Numbered from the stretch's first letter, positions 52,085 to 61,782 are shown. The stretch is DNA of 64,000 nucleotides from Leifsonia sp. EB41 (GCF_041262565.1 NZ_JBGCCJ010000001.1:1302001-1366000); one strand, 5' to 3'. Notes: generated by a model not told the origin, from the letters alone. Program-made: numbers and translations.

Positions 52085-52335
52085 CCTACGCAGTACAGCT
52101 CCTCCCCGCCGCGATCCGATCCATCAAGAAACTCCCGCCCGAAGGCAAACGCCGGGTTCAGGCGGTCATCGAGCTTCTGGGCGACGATCCCCGTCCACCC
52201 GCATCGAAGAAACTCGTCGGTCGCGTTGAGTGGCGCGTGCGTTCGGGCGATTATCGCGTGCTCTACCGCATCGAGGACGGCATCCTCACAGTCGTCGTGG
52301 TGGATGCCGGCCACCGGCGCGAGATCTACCGCTGA
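52081..52335 (+). CDS. Toxin, RelE/ParE family mRNA interferase
   Basis: This 84-residue RelE-type toxin has the pattern YAVQLLPAAIRSIKKLPPEGKRRVQAVIELL, then PRPPASKKLVGRVEWRVRSGDYRVLYRIEDGILTVVVVDAGHRREIYR. The conserved RVxxGDYRVLYRI strand and the C-terminal HRREIYR carry the basic and aromatic residues used for ribosome-dependent mRNA cutting. It starts at GTG 52081 within the antitoxin stop. It ends 10 bases before the convergent glpD stop. It appears intact and functional. Confidence 0.9.
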   Translation: MTYAVQLLPAAIRSIKKLPPEGKRRVQAVIELLGDDPRPPASKKLVGRVEWRVRSGDYRVLYRIEDGILTVVVVDAGHRREIYR

Positions 52336-52345
52336 CCCGAGTGAC

Positions 52346-54229
52346 TCACTCCTCCTTCGGAGGTGCGTCGGCAGCCTCCCCCGCGGCCGCTCTCGCCGCG
52401 GCCTTCGCCGCCGGCGTCTTCCCCGACGCCGCCCTCGCCGTGCGCGTGACCGCGCCGGCCTTCGCCGCCGCGGCGTCCACGTCCACGATGTCCGGCGCCT
52501 CCAGACGCACCCGGTCGGCCGACTCGTCGTCCGGCTGCTGCTGGCTGGCGCGCTCGGCCGCGACCCGCTTCAGGTAGGTCTGCACCTCGCGCTCCTCGCG
52601 GCCGGAGTCCCAGCCGAGCACCCCGGCCATCAGCGACGCAGCGACGGGAGCCGCGGAGACGCCGCGGTCCCAGGCCTCGATCGAGATGCGGGTGCGGCGC
52701 GCGAGCACGTCCTCCAGGTGGAGGGCGCCCTCGTGGCTGGCCGCGTAGACGACCTCCGCGCCGATGTAGTCGTCGGCGCCGGGCAGCGGCTGGGCCAGCG
52801 ACGGGTCGTCGCGGACGAGGGCCAGGATGTCCTCCGTCATCGTCCCGTAGCGGTTGAGCAGGTGCTCGACGCGCGCCGGGTGGAGGCCGGACTCGCTCGC
52901 GATGCGGCCGCGCCGGTTCCACGCGGCCTGGTAGCCCTCCGCGCCGACCAGCGGGATCTCCATCGTCGTGCTGGCCGGGATCTTGCCGTCGAGCGCCGAC
53001 ACCGCGGCGTCGATCGCATCCTTCGCCATCACCCGGTACGTCGTCCACTTGCCGCCGGCGATCACGACCAGACCGGGCACCGAGTGGGCGACGAGGTGCT
53101 CGCGGGACAGCTTGGAGGTCTCCTCCGACTCGCCCGCGAGCAGCGGACGCAGGCCGGCGTAGACGCCCTCCACGTCCTCCCGGGTCAGCGGGACGTTGAG
53201 CACCTGGTTGACGTGGGCGAGCAGATAGTCGATGTCGGCCGCCGTCGCCGCCGGGTGCGCCTTGTCGAGGTGCCAGTCGGTGTCGGTCGTGCCGATCAGC
53301 CAGTGCCGTCCCCACGGGATGACGAAGAGCACGCTCTTCTCGGTGCGCAGGATGAGGCCCATCTTCGACTGGAAGCGGTCGCGCGGCACCACGAGGTGGA
53401 TGCCCTTCGACGCGCGCACCTTGAACTGGCCGCGCTCCCCCACCATCGACTGGGTGTCGTCCGTCCACACGCCGGTCGCGTTGACGACCTGCTTGGCGCG
53501 GATCTCGAACCGCTCACCGGTCTCCTGGTCGACCGCCTGCACGCCGACGACGCGCTCGCCGACCTTGAGGAAGCCCTCCACGCGGACGCGCGGGGCGACA
53601 TGGGCGCCGTAGTGCGCGGCGGTCCGCGCGAGCGTCGCCGTATACCGGGCGTCGTCGACCTGCGCGTCGTAGTAGGTGATCCCGCCGACCAGCGCGTTCG
53701 GCGCCATGCTCGGGATGGCCTTGAGCACCTGCCGCTTGCTGAGGTGACGGTGGTGCGGCACCCCCGGCGGGCGCAGGCCGCTGTAGGAGAAGATGTCGTA
53801 CAACATCATGCCGGCGCCGATGTAGAACCGCTCGTACACGCGCTTGTGCAGCGGGTAGAGGAAGCGTACGGGCTTGACCAGGTGCGGGGCGATGCGCTGC
53901 AGCAGGAGGCCGCGCTCGATGAGCGCCTCCCGCACGAGCCCGAAGTCGAGCTGCTCCAGGTAGCGGATGCCGCCGTGGACCAGCTTGGACGACCGGCTGG
54001 AGGTGCCGGACGCGAAGTCGCGGGCCTCCACCAGGCCGACGCTCAGCCCGCGGGTGACCGCGTCGACCGCGCTGCCCACGCCGACGATGCCGCCGCCGAC
54101 CACGAGGATGTCGAGCTCGCTGTTCTTCAGCGCCTCGATCGCGGCGGCGCGCTCGGCGGGGCCGAGGCGTGAGGGGTAGCCCACCGCTGTCGACTGCGCG
54201 GTAGTGCCGGACGGGGATGACGTCGCCAT
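52346..54229 (-). CDS. glpD: Glycerol-3-phosphate dehydrogenase, FAD-dependent
   Basis: GlpD oxidises glycerol-3-phosphate to dihydroxyacetone phosphate at the membrane and passes electrons to quinone. The 627-residue protein has the FAD loop LDILVVGGGIVGVGSAVDAVTRG near residue 38, FASGTSSRSSKLVHGGIRYLEQ, the substrate region GGITYYDAQVDDARYT and VVIAGGKWTTYRVMAKDAID. It also has a C-terminal extension rich in Ala and Lys (about 40 residues after the usual GlpD end) that looks disordered. It follows the guaB3 frame by 34 bases on the same strand. Confidence 0.95.
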   Translation of the reverse strand: MATSSPSGTTAQSTAVGYPSRLGPAERAAAIEALKNSELDILVVGGGIVGVGSAVDAVTRGLSVGLVEARDFASGTSSRSSKLVHGGIRYLEQLDFGLVREALIERGLLLQRIAPHLVKPVRFLYPLHKRVYERFYIGAGMMLYDIFSYSGLRPPGVPHHRHLSKRQVLKAIPSMAPNALVGGITYYDAQVDDARYTATLARTAAHYGAHVAPRVRVEGFLKVGERVVGVQAVDQETGERFEIRAKQVVNATGVWTDDTQSMVGERGQFKVRASKGIHLVVPRDRFQSKMGLILRTEKSVLFVIPWGRHWLIGTTDTDWHLDKAHPAATAADIDYLLAHVNQVLNVPLTREDVEGVYAGLRPLLAGESEETSKLSREHLVAHSVPGLVVIAGGKWTTYRVMAKDAIDAAVSALDGKIPASTTMEIPLVGAEGYQAAWNRRGRIASESGLHPARVEHLLNRYGTMTEDILALVRDDPSLAQPLPGADDYIGAEVVYAASHEGALHLEDVLARRTRISIEAWDRGVSAAPVAASLMAGVLGWDSGREEREVQTYLKRVAAERASQQQPDDESADRVRLEAPDIVDVDAAAAKAGAVTRTARAASGKTPAAKAAARAAAGEAADAPPKEE

Positions 54230-54263
54230 CGTTTCCTCCTCCCCGGCCGCCTTCGGCCAGGAC

Positions 54264-55389
54264 CTAGTGCGTCTGATACGGCGCGACGACCACCTCGACG
54301 CGCTGGAACTCCTTCAAGTCCGAGTATCCCGTCGTTGCCATGCTCCTGCGCAAGGCCCCCACGAGATTCGCAGTTCCCTCGGCGACCGGCGCCGGGCCGT
54401 ACAGGATCTCCTCGAGCGGCGCGACCTGGCCGACTGCGACCCGGTTGCCGCGGGGAAGCTGCGGGTGGTGCGCCTCCGCACCCCAGTGCCAGCCGCCGCC
54501 GGGCGCATCCGTCGCGCGGGCGAGCGTGGTGCCGAGCATGACCGCGTCGGCGCCGCACGCGATGGCCTTCACGATGTCGCCGGAGCTGCCGAGGCCGCCG
54601 TCGGCGATGACGTGCACGTACCGGCCGCCCGACTCGTCCATGTAGTCGCGTCGCGCGCCGGCGACGTCCGCGACCGCCGTGGCCATCGGGGCGTGGATGC
54701 CGAGGGTGGAGCGGGTGGTGGAGGCCGCGCCCCCGCCGAAGCCGACGAGCACGCCGGCCGCACCCGTGCGCATCAGGTGCAGGGCCGCCGTGTAGGTCGC
54801 GGCGCCGCCGACGATGACCGGGACGTCCAGCTCGTAGATGAACTTCTTCAGGTTGAGGGGCTCGACGTTCTTCGAGACGTGCTCGGCCGAGACCGTGGTG
54901 CCGCGGATGACGAACAGGTCGACCCCGGCCTCCACGACGGTCTGGTAGAGCTCCTGGGTGCGCTGCGGCGAGAGCGCGCCGGCGACGGTGACGCCGCCCC
55001 TCCCGGATCTCGGCGAGCCGGCGGGTCACCAGCTCGGGCTTGATCGGCTCCGAGTAGATCTCCTGCATCCGGCGGGTCGCCTTGTCGGCGGGCAGCTCGC
55101 GGATCTCGGCGAGCAGCGGCTCCGGGTCCTCGTACCGGGTCCAGACGCCCTCCAGGTCGAGGACGCCGAGACCGCCGAGCTGGCCGATCATGATCGCAGT
55201 GGTCGGCGAGACCACCGAGTCCATCGGAGCGGCGATGAACGGAGTGGAGAACTGGTACGCGTCGATGGTCCAGGCGACCGAGACGTCCTCGGGGTCGCGC
55301 GTGCGCCGGCTGGGCACCACCGCGACGTCGTCGAAGGCGTACACGCGGCGGGCACGCTTGGCCCGCCCGATCTCAATCTCCATACTCAC
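54264..55389 (-). pseudogene. guaB3: GuaB3-family IMP dehydrogenase-related protein, frameshifted
   Basis: The family has about 370-375 residues. Here the N-terminal part (EIEIGRAKRARRVYAFDDVAVVPSRRTRDPED to RRLAEIREG) and the C-terminal part (VTVAGALSPQRTQELYQ to VVAPYQTH) are in different frames. The break lies at a four-C run at 54997-55000 on the plus strand, where one extra base would restore the frame if removed; otherwise the ORF runs out in Arg-rich nonsense. The substrate loop reads GGGAASTTRSTLG, with Ser where IMPDH/GMPR enzymes have the catalytic Cys. GTG 55389 has a TAGACT -10 box 6 bases upstream. A sequencing error in the homopolymer is as likely as a true mutation. Confidence 0.8.
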
Positions 55390-55395
55390 GGGTTC

Positions 55396-55421
55396 AGTCT
55401 ATGGCGCGGCACTGGCAGAGT
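55396..55421. promoter_or_regulatory. Face-to-face -10 boxes for guaB3 and malY-like genes
   Basis: The 39-bp divergent gap holds TAGACT on the minus strand (55401-55396, 6 bases before GTG 55389) and CAGAGT on the plus strand (55416-55421, 7 bases before GTG 55429). Both transcripts would be leaderless, and their promoters overlap. Confidence 0.5.
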
Positions 55422-55428
55422 AGGCAGG

Positions 55429-56571
55429 GTGACCGTCGACGCCGAGCCCCTCGCCCGCCTCCGCCAGCGCACGAGCGAGAAGTGGAGTCTGTATCCGGAC
55501 GACGTGCTCCCCCTGTTCGTGGCCGAGACGGACTACCCGCTGGCCCCGCCGATCGCCGCCGCCCTGCATGCCGCGATCGACCGCGGCGACACCGGCTACA
55601 TCGGCGAGGACGACCACGCCAAGAGCGCCTTCGCCCGGTACGCGCGGGACACCTGGGGCTGGGAGGTAGACCCGGGCTCCGTGCTGACGACGACGGATGT
55701 CAGCGTGGTCATCGTGGAGGCGCTGCGCATGCTGATCGCACCGGGCGACCGGGTGGTCATCACCCCGCCGGTCTACCCGCCGTTCTACGAGTTCATCCCC
55801 GAGGCGGGCGGTGTCGTCGAGGAGGTGCCGCTCCTGGACGACGGCACGACCTGGTCCCTCGACCTGGACGGCCTGGAGCGCGCCTTCGCCGGCGGCGCCC
55901 GCGCGTTCCTGCTCTGCCACCCGCACAACCCGCTCGGCCTCGTCCACCCGCGGCCTGTCCTGGAGGCCGTGGCCGCGCTGGCGGCGCGGTACGACGTGGC
56001 CGTGGTGAGCGACGAGATCCACGCGCCGCTGACCCACTCCGACGAGAGCTTCACCCCGTTCCTGTCGGTGTCGGACGACGCCCGCCGCGTCGGTGTCGCA
56101 GCGCACTCGGCGAGCAAAGCCTGGAACCTCGCCGGGGTGAAGTGCGCGCTGATGGTCGCGGCGTCGCCGGCCCGAGCGTCGCAGCTCCACGCCCTCCCGG
56201 TGGAGGTGGAGGTCCGCACGAGCCTGCTCGGCCGGATCGCGACGGAGGCGGCGTTCGACGACAGCAGGGAGTGGCTCGCGGGCACGCTGGAGTCGATCGA
56301 GGCGAACCGCGCGCTTCTGGGGCGGCTGCTGGCTACGCACCTCCCGGAGGCTGTGTACCGTGAACCGCACGCGAGCTACCTCGCCTGGGTCGACTTCCGA
56401 GGGCTCGGCTGGGGCGACGAGCCCGCCGCGCGCATCCTGGAGGAGGCGCGGGTAGCCGTGGTGCGTGGGCTGGACTTCGGGCGCGAGGGGGCCGGGTTCG
56501 CGCGCGTGAACATCGCGTGCTCGCCGGAAGTGCTCACCGAGGCGGTGCACCGCATCGCCCGCCTCCGCTAG
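55429..56571 (+). CDS. MalY/PatB-type aminotransferase (cystathionine beta-lyase family)
   Basis: This 380-residue PLP enzyme of the class I/II aminotransferase fold matches the MalY/PatB branch: RTSEKWSLYPDDVLPLFVAETDYPLAPPIAAAL at the N-terminus, VFITPPVYPPFYEF-like (VVITPPVYPPFYEFI), LLCHPHNPLGLVHP, VVSDEIHAPLTHSDESFTPF and the PLP lysine in HSASKAWNLAGVKCALM. Members cleave cystathionine or other C-S bonds, and MalY also binds a regulator. GTG 55429 is favoured by a -10 box 7 bases upstream. No methionine gene is adjacent. Confidence 0.9.
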   Translation: MTVDAEPLARLRQRTSEKWSLYPDDVLPLFVAETDYPLAPPIAAALHAAIDRGDTGYIGEDDHAKSAFARYARDTWGWEVDPGSVLTTTDVSVVIVEALRMLIAPGDRVVITPPVYPPFYEFIPEAGGVVEEVPLLDDGTTWSLDLDGLERAFAGGARAFLLCHPHNPLGLVHPRPVLEAVAALAARYDVAVVSDEIHAPLTHSDESFTPFLSVSDDARRVGVAAHSASKAWNLAGVKCALMVAASPARASQLHALPVEVEVRTSLLGRIATEAAFDDSREWLAGTLESIEANRALLGRLLATHLPEAVYREPHASYLAWVDFRGLGWGDEPAARILEEARVAVVRGLDFGREGAGFARVNIACSPEVLTEAVHRIARLR

Positions 56572-56599
56572 CCCCCGCCCCCCTCCACCTCCCGCCGAA

Positions 56600-56648
56600 G
56601 GGCACGTTGTTGTCACTTACGGACGCGAAAAGTGACAACAACGTGCCC
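56600..56648. terminator. Perfect 19-bp inverted repeat between convergent genes
   Basis: GGGCACGTTGTTGTCACTT (56600-56618) is exactly repeated in reverse at 56630-56648 around an 11-nt loop. It lies 28 bases after the aminotransferase stop and 20 bases after the ABC-F stop, so it could terminate both. Its AT-rich core (GTTGTTGTCACTT) is unusual for the surroundings and hints at a dispersed repeat or protein site. Confidence 0.75.
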
Positions 56649-56668
56649 CTCGCCGGAGGGAGTCCCCC

Positions 56669-58357
56669 TCACCGCACCCGTTCGACCCGCTTCTCGTCCC
56701 AGACCGGCTCATCCGCTTCGTACACGTTCCCGTCCGCCCCGAAGACGAGGTACCGGTCGAAGCCGCGCGCGAACCAGCGGTCGTGCGTGACCGCCACGAC
56801 CGTTCCCTCGTAGTCGGCGAGGCCGTCCTCCAGGGCCTCGGCCGAGACCAGGTCCAGGTTGTCCGTCGGCTCGTCGAGCAGCAGGAGGGTATCGCCCGAC
56901 AGCTCCAGCAGCAGGATCTGGAGGCGCGCCTGCTGGCCGCCGGACAGCGACTCGAAGGTCTGCTCGGCCGAGGCCGCCAGGCCGTACCGATCCAGGACGC
57001 GGCTGGCGGCCTCCCGGGGCATGCCCGTGCGGCGGTCGTCGCCGCGGTGCAGGATGTCGAGGAGGGTCCTCCCGACCAGTTCGGGGTGCTCGTGCGCCTG
57101 AGCGAACAGGCCGGGGGCGACGCGCGCGCCGAGTTTCGCGACGCCCGAATGCGGGACCGCGGCTCCCGCGACCTCAGCGGACGCGAGGTGCCCCGCCGAC
57201 GGGTCCGGGTCGGTACCGCCTGCGGCGAGGAGGCGCAGGAAGTGCGACTTGCCCGACCCGTTCGAGCCGAGGACCGCGATGCGCTCACCGAACCAGACCT
57301 CCAGGTCGAACGGGCGCATCAGGCCGGTCAGCTCCAGCCCGTGGCACTCGATCACCCGGCGGCCGGTCCGCGCGCCCGTGAGACGCATTCGCACGTTCTG
57401 CTCGCGCGGACGCTCCTGCGGCGGCCCGGCCTGCTCGAATTTGGCCAGCCGGGTCTGCGCAGCCTGGTACGCGGAGGCGAGGTCGCTGTTGTACTTCGCC
57501 TTCTCCTTGAACCGCAGCACGAGGGCCTTCAGCTTGGCGTGCTCCTCGTCCCAGCGCCGGCGGAGCTCCTCCAGCCGTGCCATCCGCTCCTCGCGGGCGG
57601 CGTGGTAGCCGCCGAAGCCTCCGCCGTGCGTCCAGGTGGTGTTGCCGGCGCCGCCGAGCTCGAGGGTGACGATCCGGTCGGCGGCGCGGGCCAGCAGCTC
57701 GCGGTCGTGGGAGACCAGGAGCACGGTCTTCGGCGTCGAGCGGAGCTGCTCCTCCAGCCAGCGCTTGGCGGGGACGTCGAGGTAGTTGTCCGGCTCGTCC
57801 AGCAGCAGCACCTGCTCCGGGCCGCGCAGCAGCGCCTCCAGCACGAGCCGCTTCTGCTCGCCGCCGGAGAGGCTTCGCACGCTGCGGTTCTGGGCGCGCT
57901 CGAACGGGACGCCGAGGGCAGTGACCGTGCAGTGGTCCCAGACGACCTCCTGGTCGTAGCCGCCCGCATCGGCGTAGTCGGTCAATGCCGTCGCGTAGCG
58001 GAGCTGGGTGTCCGTCTCGTCGCGCTCGATGATCGCCTCCTCGGCCGCGGCGAGCGCCTCCGACGCCCGGCGGACGGCCCGGGGCGCGACGAGCACGAGG
58101 AGGTCGCGGACCGTCCGGTCGTCGCGGACGTGACCGACGAACTGGTCCATCACGCCGAGACCGCCGTCGATCACGACGCCGCCGCTGTCCGGCCGCAGCT
58201 CGCCGCGGATGATCCGCAGCAGCGTCGACTTGCCGGCGCCGTTCGCGCCGATCAGAGCCGAAACACTGCCGTCCCCGACCCGGAACGACACGTCGTCCAG
58301 GAGCGGCCTCCCGTCGGCGAGAGCGTACGAGACGCCCGAGACGTCGATGTGACCCAT
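56669..58357 (-). CDS. ABC-F family ATP-binding protein
   Basis: This 562-residue cytoplasmic protein has two ABC ATPase domains and no membrane segment. Domain 1 has LIGANGAGKSTLL, SLSGGEQKRLVLE and VLLLDEPDNYLD; the linker is a charged helical segment (EERMARLEELRRRWDEEHAKLKALVLRFKEK); domain 2 has VLGSNGSGKSHFLR, SLSGGQQARLQI and LLLLDEPTDNLD. ABC-F proteins bind the ribosomal E site and either assist translation or protect against antibiotics. ATG 58357 is used because the homology starts there and a CAGGAT -10 box lies 7 bases upstream; the long in-frame stretch before it is repeat DNA. Confidence 0.9.
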   Translation of the reverse strand: MGHIDVSGVSYALADGRPLLDDVSFRVGDGSVSALIGANGAGKSTLLRIIRGELRPDSGGVVIDGGLGVMDQFVGHVRDDRTVRDLLVLVAPRAVRRASEALAAAEEAIIERDETDTQLRYATALTDYADAGGYDQEVVWDHCTVTALGVPFERAQNRSVRSLSGGEQKRLVLEALLRGPEQVLLLDEPDNYLDVPAKRWLEEQLRSTPKTVLLVSHDRELLARAADRIVTLELGGAGNTTWTHGGGFGGYHAAREERMARLEELRRRWDEEHAKLKALVLRFKEKAKYNSDLASAYQAAQTRLAKFEQAGPPQERPREQNVRMRLTGARTGRRVIECHGLELTGLMRPFDLEVWFGERIAVLGSNGSGKSHFLRLLAAGGTDPDPSAGHLASAEVAGAAVPHSGVAKLGARVAPGLFAQAHEHPELVGRTLLDILHRGDDRRTGMPREAASRVLDRYGLAASAEQTFESLSGGQQARLQILLLELSGDTLLLLDEPTDNLDLVSAEALEDGLADYEGTVVAVTHDRWFARGFDRYLVFGADGNVYEADEPVWDEKRVERVR

Positions 58358-58364
58358 GACCGGA

Positions 58365-58370
58365 ATCCTG
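58365..58370 (-). promoter_or_regulatory. -10 box for leaderless ABC-F gene
   Basis: On the minus strand CAGGAT ends 7 bases before ATG 58357. A TAGGCT lies about 30 bases further upstream. Confidence 0.45.
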
Positions 58371-58452
58371 TCTTCCCCGTGGACAAAGCCTTCCAGCCTA
58401 GACGATCCCATCGCCCAGGCCCAGCCCCGACCTGGCCCCAGGCCCCGACAAC

Positions 58453-58677
58453 AACGGAGGACATCCCCATCCCCCACCCCCCGAAACGCAGCCAACGGAG
58501 GAGAACCAAGCCCACCACGGCCGGAGCTCCTCCGTTACCCGACATTCACGCCCTCCCACGACCGGATGTCCTCCGTTCGCGACCGGCGTCGGCAACGGAG
58601 GAGAGTTCGGTCCGGGCACCCCCGGAAAGCAGACAACGGAGGAGATCCGGGCCCGGGTGGGCAGGATCTCCTCCGTT
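58453..58677 (+). repeat. Multi-hairpin intergenic element, copy B (seven 12-bp arms)
   Basis: This element fills most of the 341-base gap between the ABC-F start and the guaB stop. Arms like AACGGAGGAGAT occur in plus orientation at 58453, 58494, 58594 and 58635, and in minus orientation at 58525, 58566 and 58666. The start-to-start steps are 41, 31, 41, 28, 41 and 31, which from the second arm on repeat the 31, 41, 27, 41, 31 of copy A at 8087. Several arms carry single changes at the last bases (GACAT, GAGAA, GAGAG). GAAANGCAGNN precedes the plus arms at 58494 and 58635, as it does the plus arm at 8227 in copy A. Confidence 0.85.
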
Positions 58678-58698
58678 GGCGGTAGCGGGCGGAGGGGG

Positions 58699-60237
<1,539 letters not shown>

Positions 60238-60287
60238 TCATCGTAACGGCACAAGCTGGGCGGTTATTCCGCAGCAGAGCGCCGAAC

Positions 60288-61223
60288 TCACTCCACCGTC
60301 GCGAGATCCAGCTCGGCCTGCTTCTTCCCCTGGCGGGCCGCCACGATCATGTCCACGCTGAGGATCGCGAGGGCCAGCCAGACGATCGCGAAGCCGATCC
60401 AGCGCTCGGGCGGCATCGCCTCGTTCAGCACTGCGACGCCGACGATGAACTGGATGAACGGCGCGAAGTACTGGATGAATCCCATGTACACCAGCGGCAG
60501 GCGTCGGGAGGCCGCGGCGAAGAACAGCAGCGGCACGGCCGTGATCACGCCCGCGCCGACGAGCAGCACCGTGTGCCACGGACCGTCGCTCCCGATCGTC
60601 AGGCCGACCGTGAGGCTCACGACCACGAGCTGCACGATCGCGACGGGCGTCAGCCACATCGTCTCCAGTGTCAGCCCGGAGACCGCGTCGACCCGGCCGC
60701 CGACGCGCTTCTTGATGAGGCCGTAGAAGCCGAACGAGAACGCCAGGATGAGCGCGATCCACGGGACCTGCCCGTAGCCGATCGCGAGCACGACGACGGC
60801 GATCACGCTGACGCCGACCGCCACCCACTGGGCGACGCGGAGCCGCTCGCGCTGGACGATCACGCCGAGGAACACGGTCACGATCGGGTTGATGAAGTAG
60901 CCGAGCGCGGCCTCTACGACGTGACCGCTGACCGTGGCCAGCACGTACGTCTGCCAGTTGACGTAGATGAGTGCTCCGGCGAGGCCCATCGTGAACAGGA
61001 CCCTGCGGTCCTTCAGGAGGGCGCCGAACGTGCGCCACGTCCGCGTGACGGTGAGCGCGATCGCGCAGAACACCAGCGAGAAGAGCACCCGCCAGGCGAC
61101 GATCTCCCAGGCGCTGGCCGGCGCGAGAGCCAGGAAGTAGATGGGGAGGATGCCCCACAGGACGTAGGCGGAGATCGCGTAGGTCAGGCCGGACCTGCGG
61201 TGTTCGGAGAGGGGCTGCGGCAC
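60288..61223 (-). CDS. rarD: RarD-type EamA transporter
   Basis: This 311-residue permease of the drug/metabolite transporter superfamily has ten predicted helices. The RarD signatures GLTYAISAYVLWGILPIYFLAL at the N-terminus, VNWQTYVLA and FGFYGLIKKRV, and FIQYFAPFIQFIVGVAVLNE in the second EamA half are visible. RarD relatives are linked to chloramphenicol sensitivity, but the physiological substrate is unknown. GTG 61223 is chosen because a TAGTGT -10 box ends 7 bases before it; the in-frame codons further upstream lie before the promoter. Confidence 0.87.
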   Translation of the reverse strand: MPQPLSEHRRSGLTYAISAYVLWGILPIYFLALAPASAWEIVAWRVLFSLVFCAIALTVTRTWRTFGALLKDRRVLFTMGLAGALIYVNWQTYVLATVSGHVVEAALGYFINPIVTVFLGVIVQRERLRVAQWVAVGVSVIAVVVLAIGYGQVPWIALILAFSFGFYGLIKKRVGGRVDAVSGLTLETMWLTPVAIVQLVVVSLTVGLTIGSDGPWHTVLLVGAGVITAVPLLFFAAASRRLPLVYMGFIQYFAPFIQFIVGVAVLNEAMPPERWIGFAIVWLALAILSVDMIVAARQGKKQAELDLATVE

Positions 61224-61230
61224 TCCCACG

Positions 61231-61236
61231 ACACTA
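61231..61236 (-). promoter_or_regulatory. -10 box for leaderless rarD
   Basis: On the minus strand TAGTGT ends 7 bases before GTG 61223. Confidence 0.5.
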
Positions 61237-61288
61237 CTCCGAACCGGGGACACGGATCAGCGCCGTAGCACCCGCGGAGGGACGACGA

Positions 61289-61316
61289 AGGCCCGGGCGC
61301 AGCAGCGCCCGGGCCT
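61289..61316. terminator. groES terminator hairpin
   Basis: A 12-bp stem built on GGCCCGGGCGC (61290-61300) and its complement (61305-61315), plus one A-T pair, closes a 4-nt AGCA loop, 18 bases after the groES stop. It separates groES from rarD. Confidence 0.75.
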
Positions 61317-61334
61317 CGGCCGAAAGGAGGTGCG

Positions 61335-61631
61335 TCAGCGGACGACGACCGCGAGGACGTCGCGAGCCGAGAGGACCAGGTAGTCCTCGCCGCCGAACTT
61401 GACCTCGGTGCCCCCGTACTTGGAGTAGATCACCTTGTCGCCGACGGCGACGTCGAGCGGGACGCGGTTGCCGTTGTCGTCGATGCGGCCCGGTCCGACG
61501 GCCACGACCTCGCCCTCCTGGGGCTTCTCCTTGGCGGTGTCGGGGATGACCAGACCGGAGGCAGTGGTCTGCTCAGCCTCGACCTGCTTGATGACGATGC
61601 GATCTTCGAGCGGCTTGATGGAGACCGACAC
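61335..61631 (-). CDS. groES: Co-chaperonin GroES
   Basis: GroES caps the GroEL folding chamber. The 98-residue protein has [46 protein letters not shown], with the mobile loop region near residue 20, and [26 protein letters not shown] at the end, fully matching the family. The start is GTG 61631 with AGAGGT 5 bases upstream. No groEL follows: a terminator and rarD lie downstream, so groES is transcribed alone. A CIRCE element upstream indicates control by HrcA. Confidence 0.97.
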   Translation of the reverse strand: MSVSIKPLEDRIVIKQVEAEQTTASGLVIPDTAKEKPQEGEVVAVGPGRIDDNGNRVPLDVAVGDKVIYSKYGGTEVKFGGEDYLVLSARDVLAVVVR

Positions 61632-61692
61632 GGTTGACCTCTTTCTTTGGTGAACTCAGTCTTTGCGAACTCAATACGTTGCGCGGCTTGCG

Positions 61693-61719
61693 TTAGCAAA
61701 CTCGCACGGAGAGTGCTAA
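61693..61719. promoter_or_regulatory. CIRCE element (HrcA operator) of groES
   Basis: TTAGCAAAC and GAGTGCTAA are separated by 9 bases. The right half is a perfect CIRCE half and the left matches 7 of 9 positions of TTAGCACTC. It lies 62-88 bases upstream of the groES start. Confidence 0.85.
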
Positions 61720-61738
61720 CACGAGTCTAGGGGGTGCG

Positions 61739-61765
61739 TTAGCAGTCCCGCAACGTGAGTGCCAG
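61739..61765. promoter_or_regulatory. Second, degenerate CIRCE-like element
   Basis: TTAGCAGTC, 9 bases, GAGTGCCAG: 8 of 9 and 7 of 9 positions match the CIRCE halves with the exact 9-bp spacing. It begins 46 bases after the first site and ends 4 bases before the -10 box (TACCGT, 61770-61775) of the divergent methyltransferase. Confidence 0.6.
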
Positions 61766-61769
61766 AAGG

Positions 61770-61775
61770 TACCGT
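61770..61775 (+). promoter_or_regulatory. -10 box for leaderless methyltransferase gene
   Basis: TACCGT ends 7 bases before ATG 61783 and supports that start over 61759, which lies inside the CIRCE-like element. Confidence 0.5.
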
Positions 61776-61782
61776 GGTGCAC

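Noticed and set aside
54990-55005. Programmed ribosomal frameshift in guaB3
   Set aside because: No slippery heptamer of known type or following pseudoknot was seen, and GuaB3 is a single-frame gene elsewhere; mutation or sequencing error is simpler.
58358-58495. N-terminal extension of the ABC-F protein
   Set aside because: The in-frame upstream part lies beyond the predicted -10 box and in repeat DNA; the family homology starts at ATG 58357.
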